Shown: positions 51,386 to 60,304 of the stretch, piece after piece
Numbering within the stretch: the first letter of the stretch is position 1
How the letters are laid out: each line of letters opens with the position of its first letter
Assembly: GCA_019359595.1 (NCBI GenBank)
Contig: JAHHGZ010000001.1
Location: forward strand, 124,001 to 188,000
Origin: Cyanomargarita calcarea GSE-NOS-MK-12-04C
Lineage (GTDB): Bacteria > Cyanobacteriota > Cyanobacteriia > Cyanobacteriales > Nostocaceae
DNA: 64,000 bases
Direction of reading: 5' to 3'
Translations under genes and position numbers: made by a program
Notes under the pieces: generated by a model
What the model saw: only the letters and a program-made list of their open reading frames with translations
The model's database searches: none
What the model was told of the DNA's origin: nothing

Positions 51386-51443
51386 CACATACTATTTTTG
51401 GTAAGTTGTTATAAAGGCTATAAACTTTTTTGAGGAAACTTTG

Positions 51444-51857
51444 ATGGTACGGTCAAACGGGGTGAAAACTGAAACGTCTGCGCTTTCGGACATTGAAGAT
51501 CCGGTAATAATTGAAGAAGAGCTTGAATCAGTGCAGGATGCTCTTGAAGATCCAGTAACAATTGAAGAAGAGCCTGAATCAGTGCAGGATGTCCAGGATA
51601 TTGATGACATTTTGAACTCACTCAAAAGCTTACTGAGTACTGTAGACAAGCTCCAAAAAATACGGCAGGAAGTGGGTGACATCAAACCTTTAATCGGGCG
51701 GATGCTTGATGGGGAACTGCTCGCTGGTGATGAACTTGAGCAACTCAAAATAGGTGTGACTGGGATGAATCGCCTTGTTCGTGCTTATAGTGACCATCAA
51801 GCAGCACTGGCTAAAGCACAACCTGCTAGAAAACTGTTAGATCAAGTGCTGAAATAG
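51444..51857 (+). CDS. Small acidic hypothetical protein
   Basis: Not recognised. The ATG at 51444 follows TGAGGAAACT. The N-terminal third contains an internal repeat, EDPVIIEEELESVQD and EDPVTIEEEPESVQD, giving a strongly acidic helical segment. The rest (about 80 residues) is helical and amphipathic (LSTVDKLQKIRQEVGDI). Position 58 bases after the helicase gene suggests read-through from it, with a possible link to RNA-protein binding, but this is only contextual. Confidence 0.5.
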   Translation: MVRSNGVKTETSALSDIEDPVIIEEELESVQDALEDPVTIEEEPESVQDVQDIDDILNSLKSLLSTVDKLQKIRQEVGDIKPLIGRMLDGELLAGDELEQLKIGVTGMNRLVRAYSDHQAALAKAQPARKLLDQVLK

Positions 51858-51968
51858 GGTCATGTCTTATAAAAGTGTGCTTTCGTTGGAGTGGCTATTT
51901 ACGGACTGGTTACCGAGATTCACTGCTCAACGGATCGCACATCTTGACATAAGTTTGGTTTTTTTCGC

Positions 51969-52094
51969 GCCGACGTTCAACTGTTCCGTTTTGATGACAA
52001 AACTGGAGAGATTTTTATTTTAGCAGGTGAGGAACTTCAAATTATCGTACCCCCTAATCAGCCTTGGAGGTTTGCAGATGAAACCGAATTTTGA
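51969..52094 (+). pseudogene. Orphan C-terminal fragment of a hypothetical protein
   Basis: One frame reads ADVQLFRFDDKTGEIFILAG, then EELQIIVPPNQPWRFADETE and a stop. This is a regular beta-strand pattern as in the C-termini of several cyanobacterial hypothetical proteins. No start codon exists in frame before an upstream stop at about 51950, so it is probably a remnant. It overlaps the first codons of the next gene in another frame. Confidence 0.4.
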
Positions 52095-52284
52095 AGATAT
52101 GAGCGTACCTGAACTGAGGGCATACGTTTTGTCACATCGGAATGATATTGAAGCGGTTCGAGCGCTATTTCGTCATCCTAGCTTAAAGTGGAAAACCATG
52201 CCGCCACTGTTTAAAGAAGATGGTACACCAATAGAAGAAAATATTCGTATTGCAGAAGAAGCAATTCAGCAGCGTATCGAGTAA
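52078..52284 (+). CDS. DUF6887-like small protein
   Basis: The ATG at 52078 is preferred over the longer frame from 52027, because GGAGG lies nine bases before it. KPNFEDMSVPELRAYVLSHR is the hallmark start of a small cyanobacterial family I know as DUF6887. The tail (PLFKEDGTPIEENIRIAEEA) is helical. It has 68 residues. The usual partner (DUF6888-type gene) is not visible; the IS200/IS605 element follows directly. Confidence 0.6.
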   Translation: MKPNFEDMSVPELRAYVLSHRNDIEAVRALFRHPSLKWKTMPPLFKEDGTPIEENIRIAEEAIQQRIE

Positions 52285-52361
52285 GCAAATAAAAAAATTG
52301 TAGTGCGTTCGCGCAGCACGCTCTTCATAAGCTTCAGCTTCTCACAAAAACATCGTTGAAC

Positions 52362-52439
52362 GGCACGGAAGCCCCTTGGCTTCAGACAGGGGAGGAAGTG
52401 CCAACGGTGGCGAAAGTGTCCACGGGGAGTATCCCCGTG
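52362..52439. repeat. Left-end hairpins of the IS200/IS605 element
   Basis: GGCAC-GGAA-GCCCCT and AGGGG-AGGAA-GTGCC form a bulged stem (52362-52402), followed by a perfect CACGGGGA-GTA-TCCCCGTG stem (52421-52439). These lie beyond the tnpA stop codon on the side expected for an element end. Confidence 0.6.
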
Positions 52440-52470
52440 GCGCATTTCGCGTTTTAACCACCGTCAATAT

Positions 52471-52872
52471 TTAACCATGATGAGGGTCTTCAATGTATCT
52501 TTTGATAACGTCTGCTGATACCTGACCAGCAGTCGAATAAAAATAACTATTTGTCCATAGGCTAGGAAGTTTTAATAGTTCTGGAAATTCCTTTCTTAGC
52601 ATATAGGATGAGCGTCCTTTAAAAGCTTTTACTACTTGATTAATTGCAATATCGGGTTGATGCTCAATAAATAAATGTACGTGGTCTGGGGCAACTTCCA
52701 AAGCTAAAATATCCCAATCTTTTTGTAATGCTAGCTCATATATTATTTGTCGAAAGCGCTTTGCTATTTCGCCGATTAAAACCCGCTTCCGTCGTTTGGG
52801 TATCCAAACCAAATGCACTACTGCATTTCCCTTTGAATGATTGTTTACCCGATATTCTAATGTCGATTTCAT
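52471..52872 (-). CDS. tnpA: IS200/IS605 Y1 transposase TnpA
   Basis: A single-strand transposase (HUH/Y1). It has 133 residues. The metal-binding pair is H64-x-H66 in APDHVHLFIEH, and the nucleophile is Y126 in VIKRYIEDPHHG, with a Gln nine residues earlier. Motifs are intact, so the protein could be active. It would cut and join at the hairpin-defined ends. Divergent tnpB starts 68 bases away. Confidence 0.92.
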   Translation of the reverse strand: MKSTLEYRVNNHSKGNAVVHLVWIPKRRKRVLIGEIAKRFRQIIYELALQKDWDILALEVAPDHVHLFIEHQPDIAINQVVKAFKGRSSYMLRKEFPELLKLPSLWTNSYFYSTAGQVSADVIKRYIEDPHHG

Positions 52873-52940
52873 GTTGTTTAGTCTAAGCTATTGACAAACA
52901 CAGTTTAGCTTAGATACAATATAGAGGTCAAGAAAACAAC

Positions 52941-54245
52941 ATGGTTAATACGATGTTTTATGGTTGTCAACAGATTTTAATTAGTCTCGACAAAGACTTA
53001 AAAGCGTTACTAGAATTTGTTTGCACAGAAGCTAACAACTTAATTAATTGTGGGATTTATTATTCCCGTCAGTTTTATTTTAAAACTGGACTATTCCCAA
53101 GTAAGGTAGACTTACATAAAGAATTAGGAACTATTCAAAAAAACAAACACTACCAAGCTTTATATTCGGACACAGCCCAGCAGATTTTAACTGGTGTCGC
53201 TGAGTCTTTCAAGTCTTATGTCGGGTTAGTAAAAGGAGTTAAAAAAGGTACTGTTACTCAAAAACCCAGATTACCAAATTATCGGAAATCTGGAGGTATG
53301 GCACTAGCTACTTTTGCAGGACGTTCTATCAAGTTAAAAGATGGAATGCTACGATTTCCATTGGGTAGCTTGGTCAAAACTTGGTTTGGTGTGGATGCAT
53401 TTTATTTACCCATGCCTTCCAACCTCGATTTTAAAGCTATTCGAGAAATCAGGATATTACCAAGAAACAGACAATTTTATGCCGAGTTTGTTTATAAAAC
53501 TGAGCCATCTATTGTCGAGGTTGACAAGTCTAAAGTATTGGGAATAGATCACGGTATCGATAACTGGTTAACTTGTGTATCAAATACTGGTACTTCTTTT
53601 ATAGTTGATGGATTACATCTTAAAAGTTTAAACCAGTGGTACAACAAAACAATTGCAAAAATCAAGGATGGGAAAGCTCAGGGCTTTTGGTCTAACCGAC
53701 TTGCAGCAATTACCGAGAAACGTAACCGTCAAATGAAAGACGCTGTTAATAAAGCAGCAAGAATTGTTATTAACCATTGTATAGAAAACAAGATTGGCTC
53801 GATTGTTTTTGGTTGGAATAAAGACCAAAAGCAAAATGCCAATATGGGAGGAAAAACAAACCAAAAATTTGTTCAGATTCCGACAGCCAAATTAAAAGAC
53901 CGTATTGCTCAGTTATGTGAACAATACGGGATTGATTTTATTGAAACAGAGGAATCCTACACTTCTAAAACCTCGTTCTTGGATAATGATGTTCTACCTA
54001 CATTTGGTGCGAAACCCGAAGGGTGGAAAAGTCGCGGTAGTCGAATTACTAGAGGTCAGTTTAAAACCTCAACTGGAATCAAAATAAACGCAGACTGTAA
54101 TGGGGCGGTCAACATAATAAAAAAAGTAGCTGCGATATTTAAGTTTGACTTAAGTGGAGTAGGTAGAGGTGTTTTAAGTATGCCTAAGAAAGTCTATTTA
54201 TGGACTCTTCAGAAATCCCCGCGCATTTATGCCGGGGAAGCTTAA
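52941..54245 (+). CDS. tnpB: TnpB-like protein of the IS605 element, RuvC-II glutamate not seen
   Basis: TnpB is normally an RNA-guided RuvC nuclease. Here the first acid is D203 in GIDHGIDNWLTC, and the third is D385 in KINADCNGAVNI. The middle motif reads GSIVFGWNKDQKQNANMGGK, with no Glu at the usual place, and the region before RuvC-III has ETEESYTSKTSFLDND with no CxxC zinc ribbon. This belongs to the EESYTSKxSFLD subgroup of TnpB-related proteins. It may be nuclease-inactive, or its Glu may lie elsewhere. It is full length (434 residues) and ends next to the right-end hairpin. Confidence 0.82.
   Translation: MVNTMFYGCQQILISLDKDLKALLEFVCTEANNLINCGIYYSRQFYFKTGLFPSKVDLHKELGTIQKNKHYQALYSDTAQQILTGVAESFKSYVGLVKGVKKGTVTQKPRLPNYRKSGGMALATFAGRSIKLKDGMLRFPLGSLVKTWFGVDAFYLPMPSNLDFKAIREIRILPRNRQFYAEFVYKTEPSIVEVDKSKVLGIDHGIDNWLTCVSNTGTSFIVDGLHLKSLNQWYNKTIAKIKDGKAQGFWSNRLAAITEKRNRQMKDAVNKAARIVINHCIENKIGSIVFGWNKDQKQNANMGGKTNQKFVQIPTAKLKDRIAQLCEQYGIDFIETEESYTSKTSFLDNDVLPTFGAKPEGWKSRGSRITRGQFKTSTGIKINADCNGAVNIIKKVAAIFKFDLSGVGRGVLSMPKKVYLWTLQKSPRIYAGEA
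54217..54237. repeat. Right-end hairpin of the IS200/IS605 element
   Basis: CCCCG-CGCATTTATGC-CGGGG inside the last tnpB codons. In this family the RE region also encodes the 3' part of the guide RNA, which would extend beyond the stop. Confidence 0.6.
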
Positions 54246-54484
54246 TCGGTTATTTAGAATTTAATCAGATATAATTTAAGGCTTTGACGGCTCGGGAAAA
54301 TTTTCGTGAAGTCATTACAGCTAGATAAATAAGCAAATAAAAACCAGGGTCAACTACCTACACTGCCCTCCGGGACAGATGTAGGCTTGCAATAGGCAGA
54401 TTGAACGCAAAATCTAAAAAATATAGGTTGAGAGAGGGGAATTCCTCAACCTCCCTCGCTTATCTTTTTTAGGTCGAACCCATG

Positions 54485-55030
54485 TTAATTAACTCCTCGC
54501 AGCTTGCGAGTATTGTCAACTAAACTCTGAGCAAATTGATCAAACCGTTGGGAAAGTTTTTCGTCTAACAGTTTACCTTCAGGGCTAAAGGCTTTCCAAG
54601 CTTGTCCAATTGCTACTTGCTCGGGGATACACCATGCGTGAACCCATCTGAGAATAATTCGCAAATCATTTAAGGCATTGCTATTAGGTTGTCCACCTAA
54701 AACGCTAATCAATCCTGTAACTTTGCCAGACAGCTGATCGAAGCTCATTAAATCAAGGGCATTTTTCAGCACTCCACTAACGCTGCCGTGATACTCTGGT
54801 GTTGCCAAAATTAGCCCATCAGCACGGCTGACAGCTTCTTGTAGCCGCTTTACATCGGGGTAATCTGGATATTCATCTCCCCCGTTACAAAACGGTAATC
54901 TCATCTCCCTCAAATCTAAAACCTCTACTTCTGCACCGAGTGCTTCTACCCTTTGTGCTGCTAAGTTTAGAGCCATTTGACTTGTGGAATCAGGTCTTAA
55001 ACTACCTGCGATCGCAACGATTTTCACCAT
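54485..55030 (-). CDS. NADPH-dependent FMN reductase
   Basis: A flavodoxin-like NAD(P)H:FMN reductase. IAGSLRPDSTSQ binds the FMN phosphate; LATPEYHGSVSGVLKNALDL is the second FMN contact; ISVLGGQPNSNALNDLRIIL is the third. At 181 residues it is typical of the azoreductase/chromate-reductase-like NQR group. It probably supplies reduced flavin or acts on quinones. The gene is alone and convergent with the IS element. Confidence 0.88.
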   Translation of the reverse strand: MVKIVAIAGSLRPDSTSQMALNLAAQRVEALGAEVEVLDLREMRLPFCNGGDEYPDYPDVKRLQEAVSRADGLILATPEYHGSVSGVLKNALDLMSFDQLSGKVTGLISVLGGQPNSNALNDLRIILRWVHAWCIPEQVAIGQAWKAFSPEGKLLDEKLSQRFDQFAQSLVDNTRKLRGVN

Positions 55031-55462
55031 AATTCACCTACAAACTCAAAAATACAGCTTTAATATTATTTTTGCTGAGAAAACTCGAAGTCATTACGAC
55101 TTTGTTTAATTCTAGCCTTTTGTATCGGAATGTGTCAAATTTATCCCTTCGGTGAATTTTTTTGCTGTCAGAGGCTAAAGTTCGGAGAATTAAGTTGCAC
55201 ATTGCATAAAAAACATCCTAGATGTGCTGTTTAGTCACGGGTGTAATTCCCCAACTTAAAGGTAACAAAAGCAAGATGGAGAAAATCTTGGGTATGCTTT
55301 TGTCTGGAAGTTACACTATAAGAGTAAAGGGTGATTTGAATCCGCGATTTGGCTTGTCAGCGAGCATCGGTTTACCTACTTATTGCGGAATAGCTCATCA
55401 AAAGGGTAGAACAGACATTATTCAAGCGCTCCGCCAACGGCAGCAGATAAAAGGTAATTATT
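55031..55462. other. Leader and promoter region of ftsH
   Basis: No credible gene. A 142-codon frame (55222-55650) runs into the ftsH gene in another frame and looks like chance. AAAGGTAAT precedes the ftsH ATG. A long leader would fit the regulated expression of cyanobacterial FtsH, but no riboswitch-like fold is seen. Confidence 0.5.
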
Positions 55463-57352
55463 ATGAGAAGTTTTGGGAACAAGGGATTGAAGAAACACCA
55501 AAAACCGCATCAGCGTTTAGCCTTGACAGGAATGCTAGCAGCGGGTTTAATTATGCTGCCGGGAGTTTTTGGCGGTACTCCTGCACTGGCACAAAAAGCA
55601 GAGCGCGACTCCCTAACTTATGGCGAACTGATTCAGAAAACCAGGAATAAGCAAGTTGCAAAAGTAGAACTTGACGAACAGGAACAGACAGCAAGGGTTT
55701 ATCTGAAGAATCAAAAGCCGGACGCAAACCCGGTAACAGTGAGACTTTTGGAACAAAATTCTGAGTTGATTACTGAACTCAAGAATAATAAAGTCGATTT
55801 TGAGGAGGTTTCTTCTGCCAATAGTCGGGCTGCTGTTGGGCTTTTGATTAACCTGATGTGGATTTTGCCATTGGTGGCTTTAATGCTGCTGTTTCTCCGT
55901 CGTTCTACCAATGCTTCCAGTCAAGCGATGAACTTTGGCAAATCTCGCGCTCGCTTCCAAATGGAGGCAAAAACCGGGGTGAAATTTGAAGATGTGGCAG
56001 GTGTTGAGGAAGCCAAGGAAGAACTCCAAGAAGTTGTTACTTTCCTCAGACAGCCAGAGAAATTTACTGCTGTTGGCGCACGGATTCCCAAAGGTGTATT
56101 GTTAATTGGCCCACCGGGAACTGGTAAGACCTTACTCGCAAAAGCGATCGCCGGTGAAGCTGCTGTACCTTTCTTTAGCATTTCCGGTTCGGAATTTGTC
56201 GAAATGTTTGTGGGTGTGGGTGCTTCCCGCGTCCGCGACTTGTTCAAGAAGGCGAAAGATAATGCACCTTGTTTGATATTCATCGATGAAATTGATGCTG
56301 TAGGTAGACAGCGCGGTGCGGGTATCGGTGGCGGCAATGATGAGCGGGAGCAAACCTTAAACCAACTGCTTACGGAGATGGATGGTTTTGAAGGCAACAC
56401 TGGCATCATTATTATTGCGGCTACCAACCGTCCGGATGTCCTTGATTCGGCGTTGCTCAGACCCGGTAGGTTTGACAGACAGGTGATGGTTGATGCACCG
56501 GACTTGAAAGGCCGCTTGGAAATATTGACAGTCCATGCCCGCAATAAGAAAATTGATCCAAGTGTCTCATTGGAAGCGATCGCCCGTCGGACTCCTGGAT
56601 TTACCGGTGCAGATTTAGCCAACTTGCTCAACGAAGCGGCAATTCTCACCGCCAGACGCCGTAAAGAAGCTGTCACCCTATTAGAAGTTGATGCTGCTGT
56701 TGACCGGGTTGTGGCAGGGATGGAAGGTACTCCTCTGGTGGATAGCAAGAGCAAGCGCTTAATTGCTTACCATGAAGTCGGACACGCTTTAGTAGGAACA
56801 CTGATGACGGAACACGACCCAGTACAGAAAGTTACCTTAATTCCTCGGGGACAGGCGCAAGGTTTGACTTGGTTTACCCCCAATGAAGAGCAAGGATTGG
56901 TTTCTCGTTCTCAACTAAAAGCTAGAATTACCGCGACTTTGGGCGGTAGGGCTGCTGAGGAAATTGTATTTGGGAAGCCAGAGGTAACTACTGGTGCCAG
57001 CAGTGACCTGCAACAAGTGAGCAGCATGGCAAGACAAATGGTAACTAAGTTTGGGATGTCCGATTTGGGACCTTTGTCTTTAGAAAGCCAGAATACAGAG
57101 GTATTTTTAGGACGGGATTGGATGGCAAAATCAGAATATTCTGAAGAAATTGCCGCTAAAATCGATCGCCAAGTTCGGGAAATTATCATCCATTGCTACA
57201 TTCATTGCAAAGAACTCCTCGAAGAGAATCGGCAATTGATGGAGTCTTTAGTTGAGTTGTTGGTCGAGCAGGAGACAATTGACGGTGACGAGTTCCGAAA
57301 AATCGTTGGTGAAAGTACCAAGGTGACTGATAAAGTCGCTGTGTCGGGGTGA
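55463..57352 (+). CDS. ftsH: FtsH membrane AAA metalloprotease
   Basis: An ATP-dependent zinc metalloprotease of the thylakoid or plasma membrane, in cyanobacteria important for PSII D1 turnover. Two helices (about 21-40 and 124-146) frame the lumenal domain. AAA: Walker A GPPGTGKT (216-223), Walker B LIFIDEID (271-278), SRH with [17 protein letters not shown]. Protease: HEVGH (437-441), with the third zinc ligand expected in SSDLQQVS. At 629 residues with an Ala-rich leader it is like the FtsH2-type homologues, though which paralogue is not settled. Monocistronic; followed by the STRR heptads. Confidence 0.93.
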   Translation: MRSFGNKGLKKHQKPHQRLALTGMLAAGLIMLPGVFGGTPALAQKAERDSLTYGELIQKTRNKQVAKVELDEQEQTARVYLKNQKPDANPVTVRLLEQNSELITELKNNKVDFEEVSSANSRAAVGLLINLMWILPLVALMLLFLRRSTNASSQAMNFGKSRARFQMEAKTGVKFEDVAGVEEAKEELQEVVTFLRQPEKFTAVGARIPKGVLLIGPPGTGKTLLAKAIAGEAAVPFFSISGSEFVEMFVGVGASRVRDLFKKAKDNAPCLIFIDEIDAVGRQRGAGIGGGNDEREQTLNQLLTEMDGFEGNTGIIIIAATNRPDVLDSALLRPGRFDRQVMVDAPDLKGRLEILTVHARNKKIDPSVSLEAIARRTPGFTGADLANLLNEAAILTARRRKEAVTLLEVDAAVDRVVAGMEGTPLVDSKSKRLIAYHEVGHALVGTLMTEHDPVQKVTLIPRGQAQGLTWFTPNEEQGLVSRSQLKARITATLGGRAAEEIVFGKPEVTTGASSDLQQVSSMARQMVTKFGMSDLGPLSLESQNTEVFLGRDWMAKSEYSEEIAAKIDRQVREIIIHCYIHCKELLEENRQLMESLVELLVEQETIDGDEFRKIVGESTKVTDKVAVSG

Positions 57353-57420
57353 GAAGAGTTAGTGGTTAGTGGTTAGTGGTTAGGAGTAAACAACCAACAA
57401 CTAACAACTAACAACTAACT
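57353..57420. repeat. Inverted pair of heptad (STRR) runs
   Basis: TTAGTGG runs on the left and AACTAAC/CAACCAA runs on the right are partly complementary, so the whole can fold. It fills the complete gap between the convergent ftsH and cobL stops, and probably terminates both. Confidence 0.75.
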
Positions 57421-58638
57421 CTACTTCACAACAGTCCACTGGGTAATAGGAGAAAGCGATCGCCAAGTAAGGAATTTACCGAGGGGTTCGGCTCGTTGAA
57501 TGGCAATTCTCAACAATTCTCCACCGTATTGTTGAGATAAATGCAGTAATTTTAGTTCGCTTTCGATGGTGACGGCATTGGCGACAAATTTACCACCAGT
57601 TGGTAAAGCCTGCCAGCAAGTTTCAAATAAATTTTCGTATGTGATACCACCACCAATAAAGATAGCGTCGGGTTGAGGTAAATTCTGGAGTGAGTAAGGA
57701 GCCTTTCCTTTGACTATTTCTAGATTGGGAGTACCCAGAGCATTGGCATTATCGGTAATATATTGCAATCTCGATAAATTTTGTTCAATAGCGATCGCCC
57801 GACATGAGGGATGAGTCCGCATCCATTCTATAGAGATGGAACCACATCCTGCTCCGACATCCCACAGTAATTTACCAGGAGTGGGAGCCAATGCAGCTAG
57901 GACAATTGCCCTAATTTCACGTTTGGTAAGCTGTCCGTCATGATGATATGCAGAATCTGGTAAACCCGGTACACGAGCTAAAGCTACAACTCCAGGATTC
58001 GCAATGCAGTTGATGGCGATCGTATTCAAGGGAGCTATATCTGTTACATTCCAATCTTCAGCAATACCCGTAATTATCCGTTCCTGCTGTCCCCCCATCC
58101 GCTCGAATACGGTTATCCTGCTGTTGCCATAGCCGCTAATAACCAGCATATCTGCAACGAAAGCGGGGCTGTCACTTCCCGCACTCAGTATCAACAGCCT
58201 AGCTCCAGGATAAATGGCTGAATTTATTACAGAAGTCGGGCGATTTGTCAAGCTAAATTGTTCAACTTCCGCTAGCGACCAACCCAAACGGGCACAAGCG
58301 AGGCTGAATGCGGAGGGTGCTGGTAGGATTGTAATTTCTGCGATCGGTATTCGCTTTGTGAGGCTGACACCGATACCGTGACACATGGGATCGCCACTCG
58401 CTAAGATGCAGATAGACTGTCCGCGACGCTGGATAATTTCATCGATGGTGCTGTCTAGCGGTGATGCCCAAGGGATTTTTTCTATTGGATTATTTTCTGG
58501 GAGCATTGCTAGGTGACGCTTCCCGCCAATAATGACAGATGAAGAGTTGATGATTTGGTGGGCTAGAGCGTTTAATCCCGATAGCCCATCTTCACCAATT
58601 CCGATAATTGTCAGCCATTTGTTGATCACAATCAGCAA
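57421..58638 (-). CDS. cobL: Precorrin-6Y C5,15-methyltransferase (CobL, CbiE-CbiT fusion)
   Basis: Methylates C5 and C15 of precorrin-6B and decarboxylates the C12 acetate, a late step of the corrin ring. The N-terminal CbiE domain begins WLTIIGIGEDGLSGLN, with ASGDPMCHGIG. The C-terminal CbiT domain has LLWDVGAGCGSISIEWMR (SAM motif I) and AIFIGGGITYENLF. The fused 405-residue form is that of CobL. It is on the minus strand, apart from the cobG-cobH-cobI genes. Confidence 0.92.
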   Translation of the reverse strand: MLIVINKWLTIIGIGEDGLSGLNALAHQIINSSSVIIGGKRHLAMLPENNPIEKIPWASPLDSTIDEIIQRRGQSICILASGDPMCHGIGVSLTKRIPIAEITILPAPSAFSLACARLGWSLAEVEQFSLTNRPTSVINSAIYPGARLLILSAGSDSPAFVADMLVISGYGNSRITVFERMGGQQERIITGIAEDWNVTDIAPLNTIAINCIANPGVVALARVPGLPDSAYHHDGQLTKREIRAIVLAALAPTPGKLLWDVGAGCGSISIEWMRTHPSCRAIAIEQNLSRLQYITDNANALGTPNLEIVKGKAPYSLQNLPQPDAIFIGGGITYENLFETCWQALPTGGKFVANAVTIESELKLLHLSQQYGGELLRIAIQRAEPLGKFLTWRSLSPITQWTVVK

Positions 58639-58656
58639 TTTCGCACTTTGAATTTT

Positions 58657-59442
58657 TTAAACTGATTCATTTGGAGGGGTTTGCTCTATTACTTGCTGAA
58701 CTTGTACAATATCCAAATCCAACGCCTGTGCTATCTGTTCCCCGGTTAAACCTAATGCTAACAGTCTAGGTACAGCTTCTAATTTTGCATTTAAACGACC
58801 TTCTTGATAAACCCGCGTTTGCTTCAAATCGCTTAACCCAAACATTGCTTCTATCTCCTCTCGACTCATTCTAGGAAACTTATAAACCAAGATTGTCTCT
58901 ATCAATTCTAGTAATTGCTGCTGTTGCGGTTGCAAATTTACTGCTTGCTTGGTGCGGTCGATTAATTCTCTGGCGGTGGTAATTGCTGTATTTTCATCTG
59001 CAATTATTAATTTGATGGTAGCAATACCTATTGGTAGTGATGCAGCGTCACCCAATTCATCCAAGTAAATTCGACTGACGCGCTCACTGGTGAAGAATTC
59101 ATAATAATGTTCTATTTCACCCGTGTCTATGCCTCTAGTTGGATAAAGAACTACTCCCCGCCAAGTGTTTCTAGGTTTATTTTGACGCAAGTATAAAAAT
59201 ATTTCTGAAAACAGACGCAGGTAAATATCCGCATCGGTCTGAAATTGAACTTCGACAAAATAAATCGGGTTGCGTTCTCCTTGGGTGGGAAGAAATACAC
59301 CATCAATTCTAAAAGCTGTTTGCTTGATTTCGACTGAAGAAAATTGATATGAACTGGCAGTTTCTGGAGGATTGCCAATAAGTTCAAAGAAAATGCTCGG
59401 AAATTCTTGAAATAGGCGGTAAAAGATGCTATCAGTTTTCAC
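58657..59442 (-). CDS. DUF2887 / Rpn-type PD-(D/E)XK protein
   Basis: MKTDSIFYRLFQEFPSIFFE is the DUF2887 start, a family linked to Rpn/PD-(D/E)XK transposase-like nucleases. The core acids appear as RIDGVFLP (Asp) and YFVEVQFQTD (Glu-x-Gln). The C-terminus is a helical YxxGRLNAKLEAVPRLLALG repeat-like tail, common in this group. It is 18 bases upstream of cobL on the same strand and may be co-transcribed by position only. Nuclease activity is inferred; a defence or recombination role is possible. Confidence 0.8.
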   Translation of the reverse strand: MKTDSIFYRLFQEFPSIFFELIGNPPETASSYQFSSVEIKQTAFRIDGVFLPTQGERNPIYFVEVQFQTDADIYLRLFSEIFLYLRQNKPRNTWRGVVLYPTRGIDTGEIEHYYEFFTSERVSRIYLDELGDAASLPIGIATIKLIIADENTAITTARELIDRTKQAVNLQPQQQQLLELIETILVYKFPRMSREEIEAMFGLSDLKQTRVYQEGRLNAKLEAVPRLLALGLTGEQIAQALDLDIVQVQQVIEQTPPNESV

Positions 59443-59518
59443 GCTGAATTGTTTAATTATTCATTCATAGCTTACTGTAAATCGCTATAATCTTTAGTGA
59501 GTTTTGGGGAACCCAGCC

Positions 59519-60232
59519 ATGTTAGAGTACAACTTGCCGAGGTACTTGCCCTCAGCCGAAGAACTACCAGACTCTGATGAAACGCCTGTGGATAATGAAT
59601 TGCAAGAATTAATACCAGGGTTATTGAAGGCGATCCTATTGATTCTTTGGGCAGACCGCATGGACTGGTTTTTTGGGGTCGATATGGGTATCTATTATCA
59701 CCCAGATGAAGCAGCAATTGTGCCAGATGGGTTTCTCAGCTTGGGGGTAGAGCGGTTTTATGATGAAGAGTTACGTCCGAGTTATACATTGTGGGATGAG
59801 AACGTTATCCCAATCTTTGTGTTAGAGGTCGTTTCTCAAACTTATCGCAAGGAATACAGCACTAAATTAGAAAAATATGCCGAGTTGGGTGTCCTTTACT
59901 ACGTAATTTATTCTTCCCGTCGTCGTCGCAAACCCCATCTGGAAGTGCATAAATTAGTAAATGGGAAATATGAATTGCAAGCAGGAAACCCCTTTTGGCT
60001 GCCAGAAGTTGGTTTAGGTATTGGATGTGAAAGAGGAAATTATTGCGGGGTGACGCGGGAATGGCTGTATTGGTATGATGAGTCAGGAAAACGATATCTT
60101 ACGCCAAAAGAACAGATTCAACATGAAGTACAACGGGCTCGACAAGAATCACAACGGGCTGAGGTTGCAGAACAACGAGTGCGAATACTGGCAGAACAAT
60201 TGCGTGCTTTAGGGATAGATCCAGATGTCTGA
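59519..60232 (+). CDS. Uma2 family endonuclease
   Basis: The ATG at 59519 (MLEYNLPRYLPS) is preferred over TTG 59504. The restriction-like core reads IVPDGFLSL (Pro-Asp) and IFVLEVVSQTY (Glu), with KLEKYAELGVLYYVIY after it, the Uma2 arrangement. The coiled-coil tail (HEVQRARQESQRAEVAEQRV) is usual for these proteins. Such genes are numerous in filamentous cyanobacteria; their function is unproven. Divergent from the DUF2887 gene by 76 bases. Confidence 0.85.
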   Translation: MLEYNLPRYLPSAEELPDSDETPVDNELQELIPGLLKAILLILWADRMDWFFGVDMGIYYHPDEAAIVPDGFLSLGVERFYDEELRPSYTLWDENVIPIFVLEVVSQTYRKEYSTKLEKYAELGVLYYVIYSSRRRRKPHLEVHKLVNGKYELQAGNPFWLPEVGLGIGCERGNYCGVTREWLYWYDESGKRYLTPKEQIQHEVQRARQESQRAEVAEQRVRILAEQLRALGIDPDV

Positions 60233-60304
60233 GGCTTCTTGTATTTACTGCAACAGTCTGTCCTGCAAAATTTTTAGTTCCCCTTCTCCCAAAGGGAGAA
60301 GGGG

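Larger units (their letters stand above)
52321..54270. mobile_element. IS200/IS605 element with divergent tnpA and tnpB
   Basis: tnpA on minus and tnpB on plus are divergent with a 68-base gap. Left-side hairpins (52362-52439) and a right-side hairpin (54217-54237, within the tnpB end) fit the subterminal hairpins by which TnpA recognises the ends. The exact tips are not determined; IS605 elements leave no target duplication. Bounds given are approximate. Confidence 0.75.

Noticed and set aside
55222-55650. 142-codon frame before and across the ftsH start
   Set aside because: Overlaps the ftsH coding sequence in another frame by nearly 190 bases, with no domain, no good ribosome-binding site and unlikely composition.
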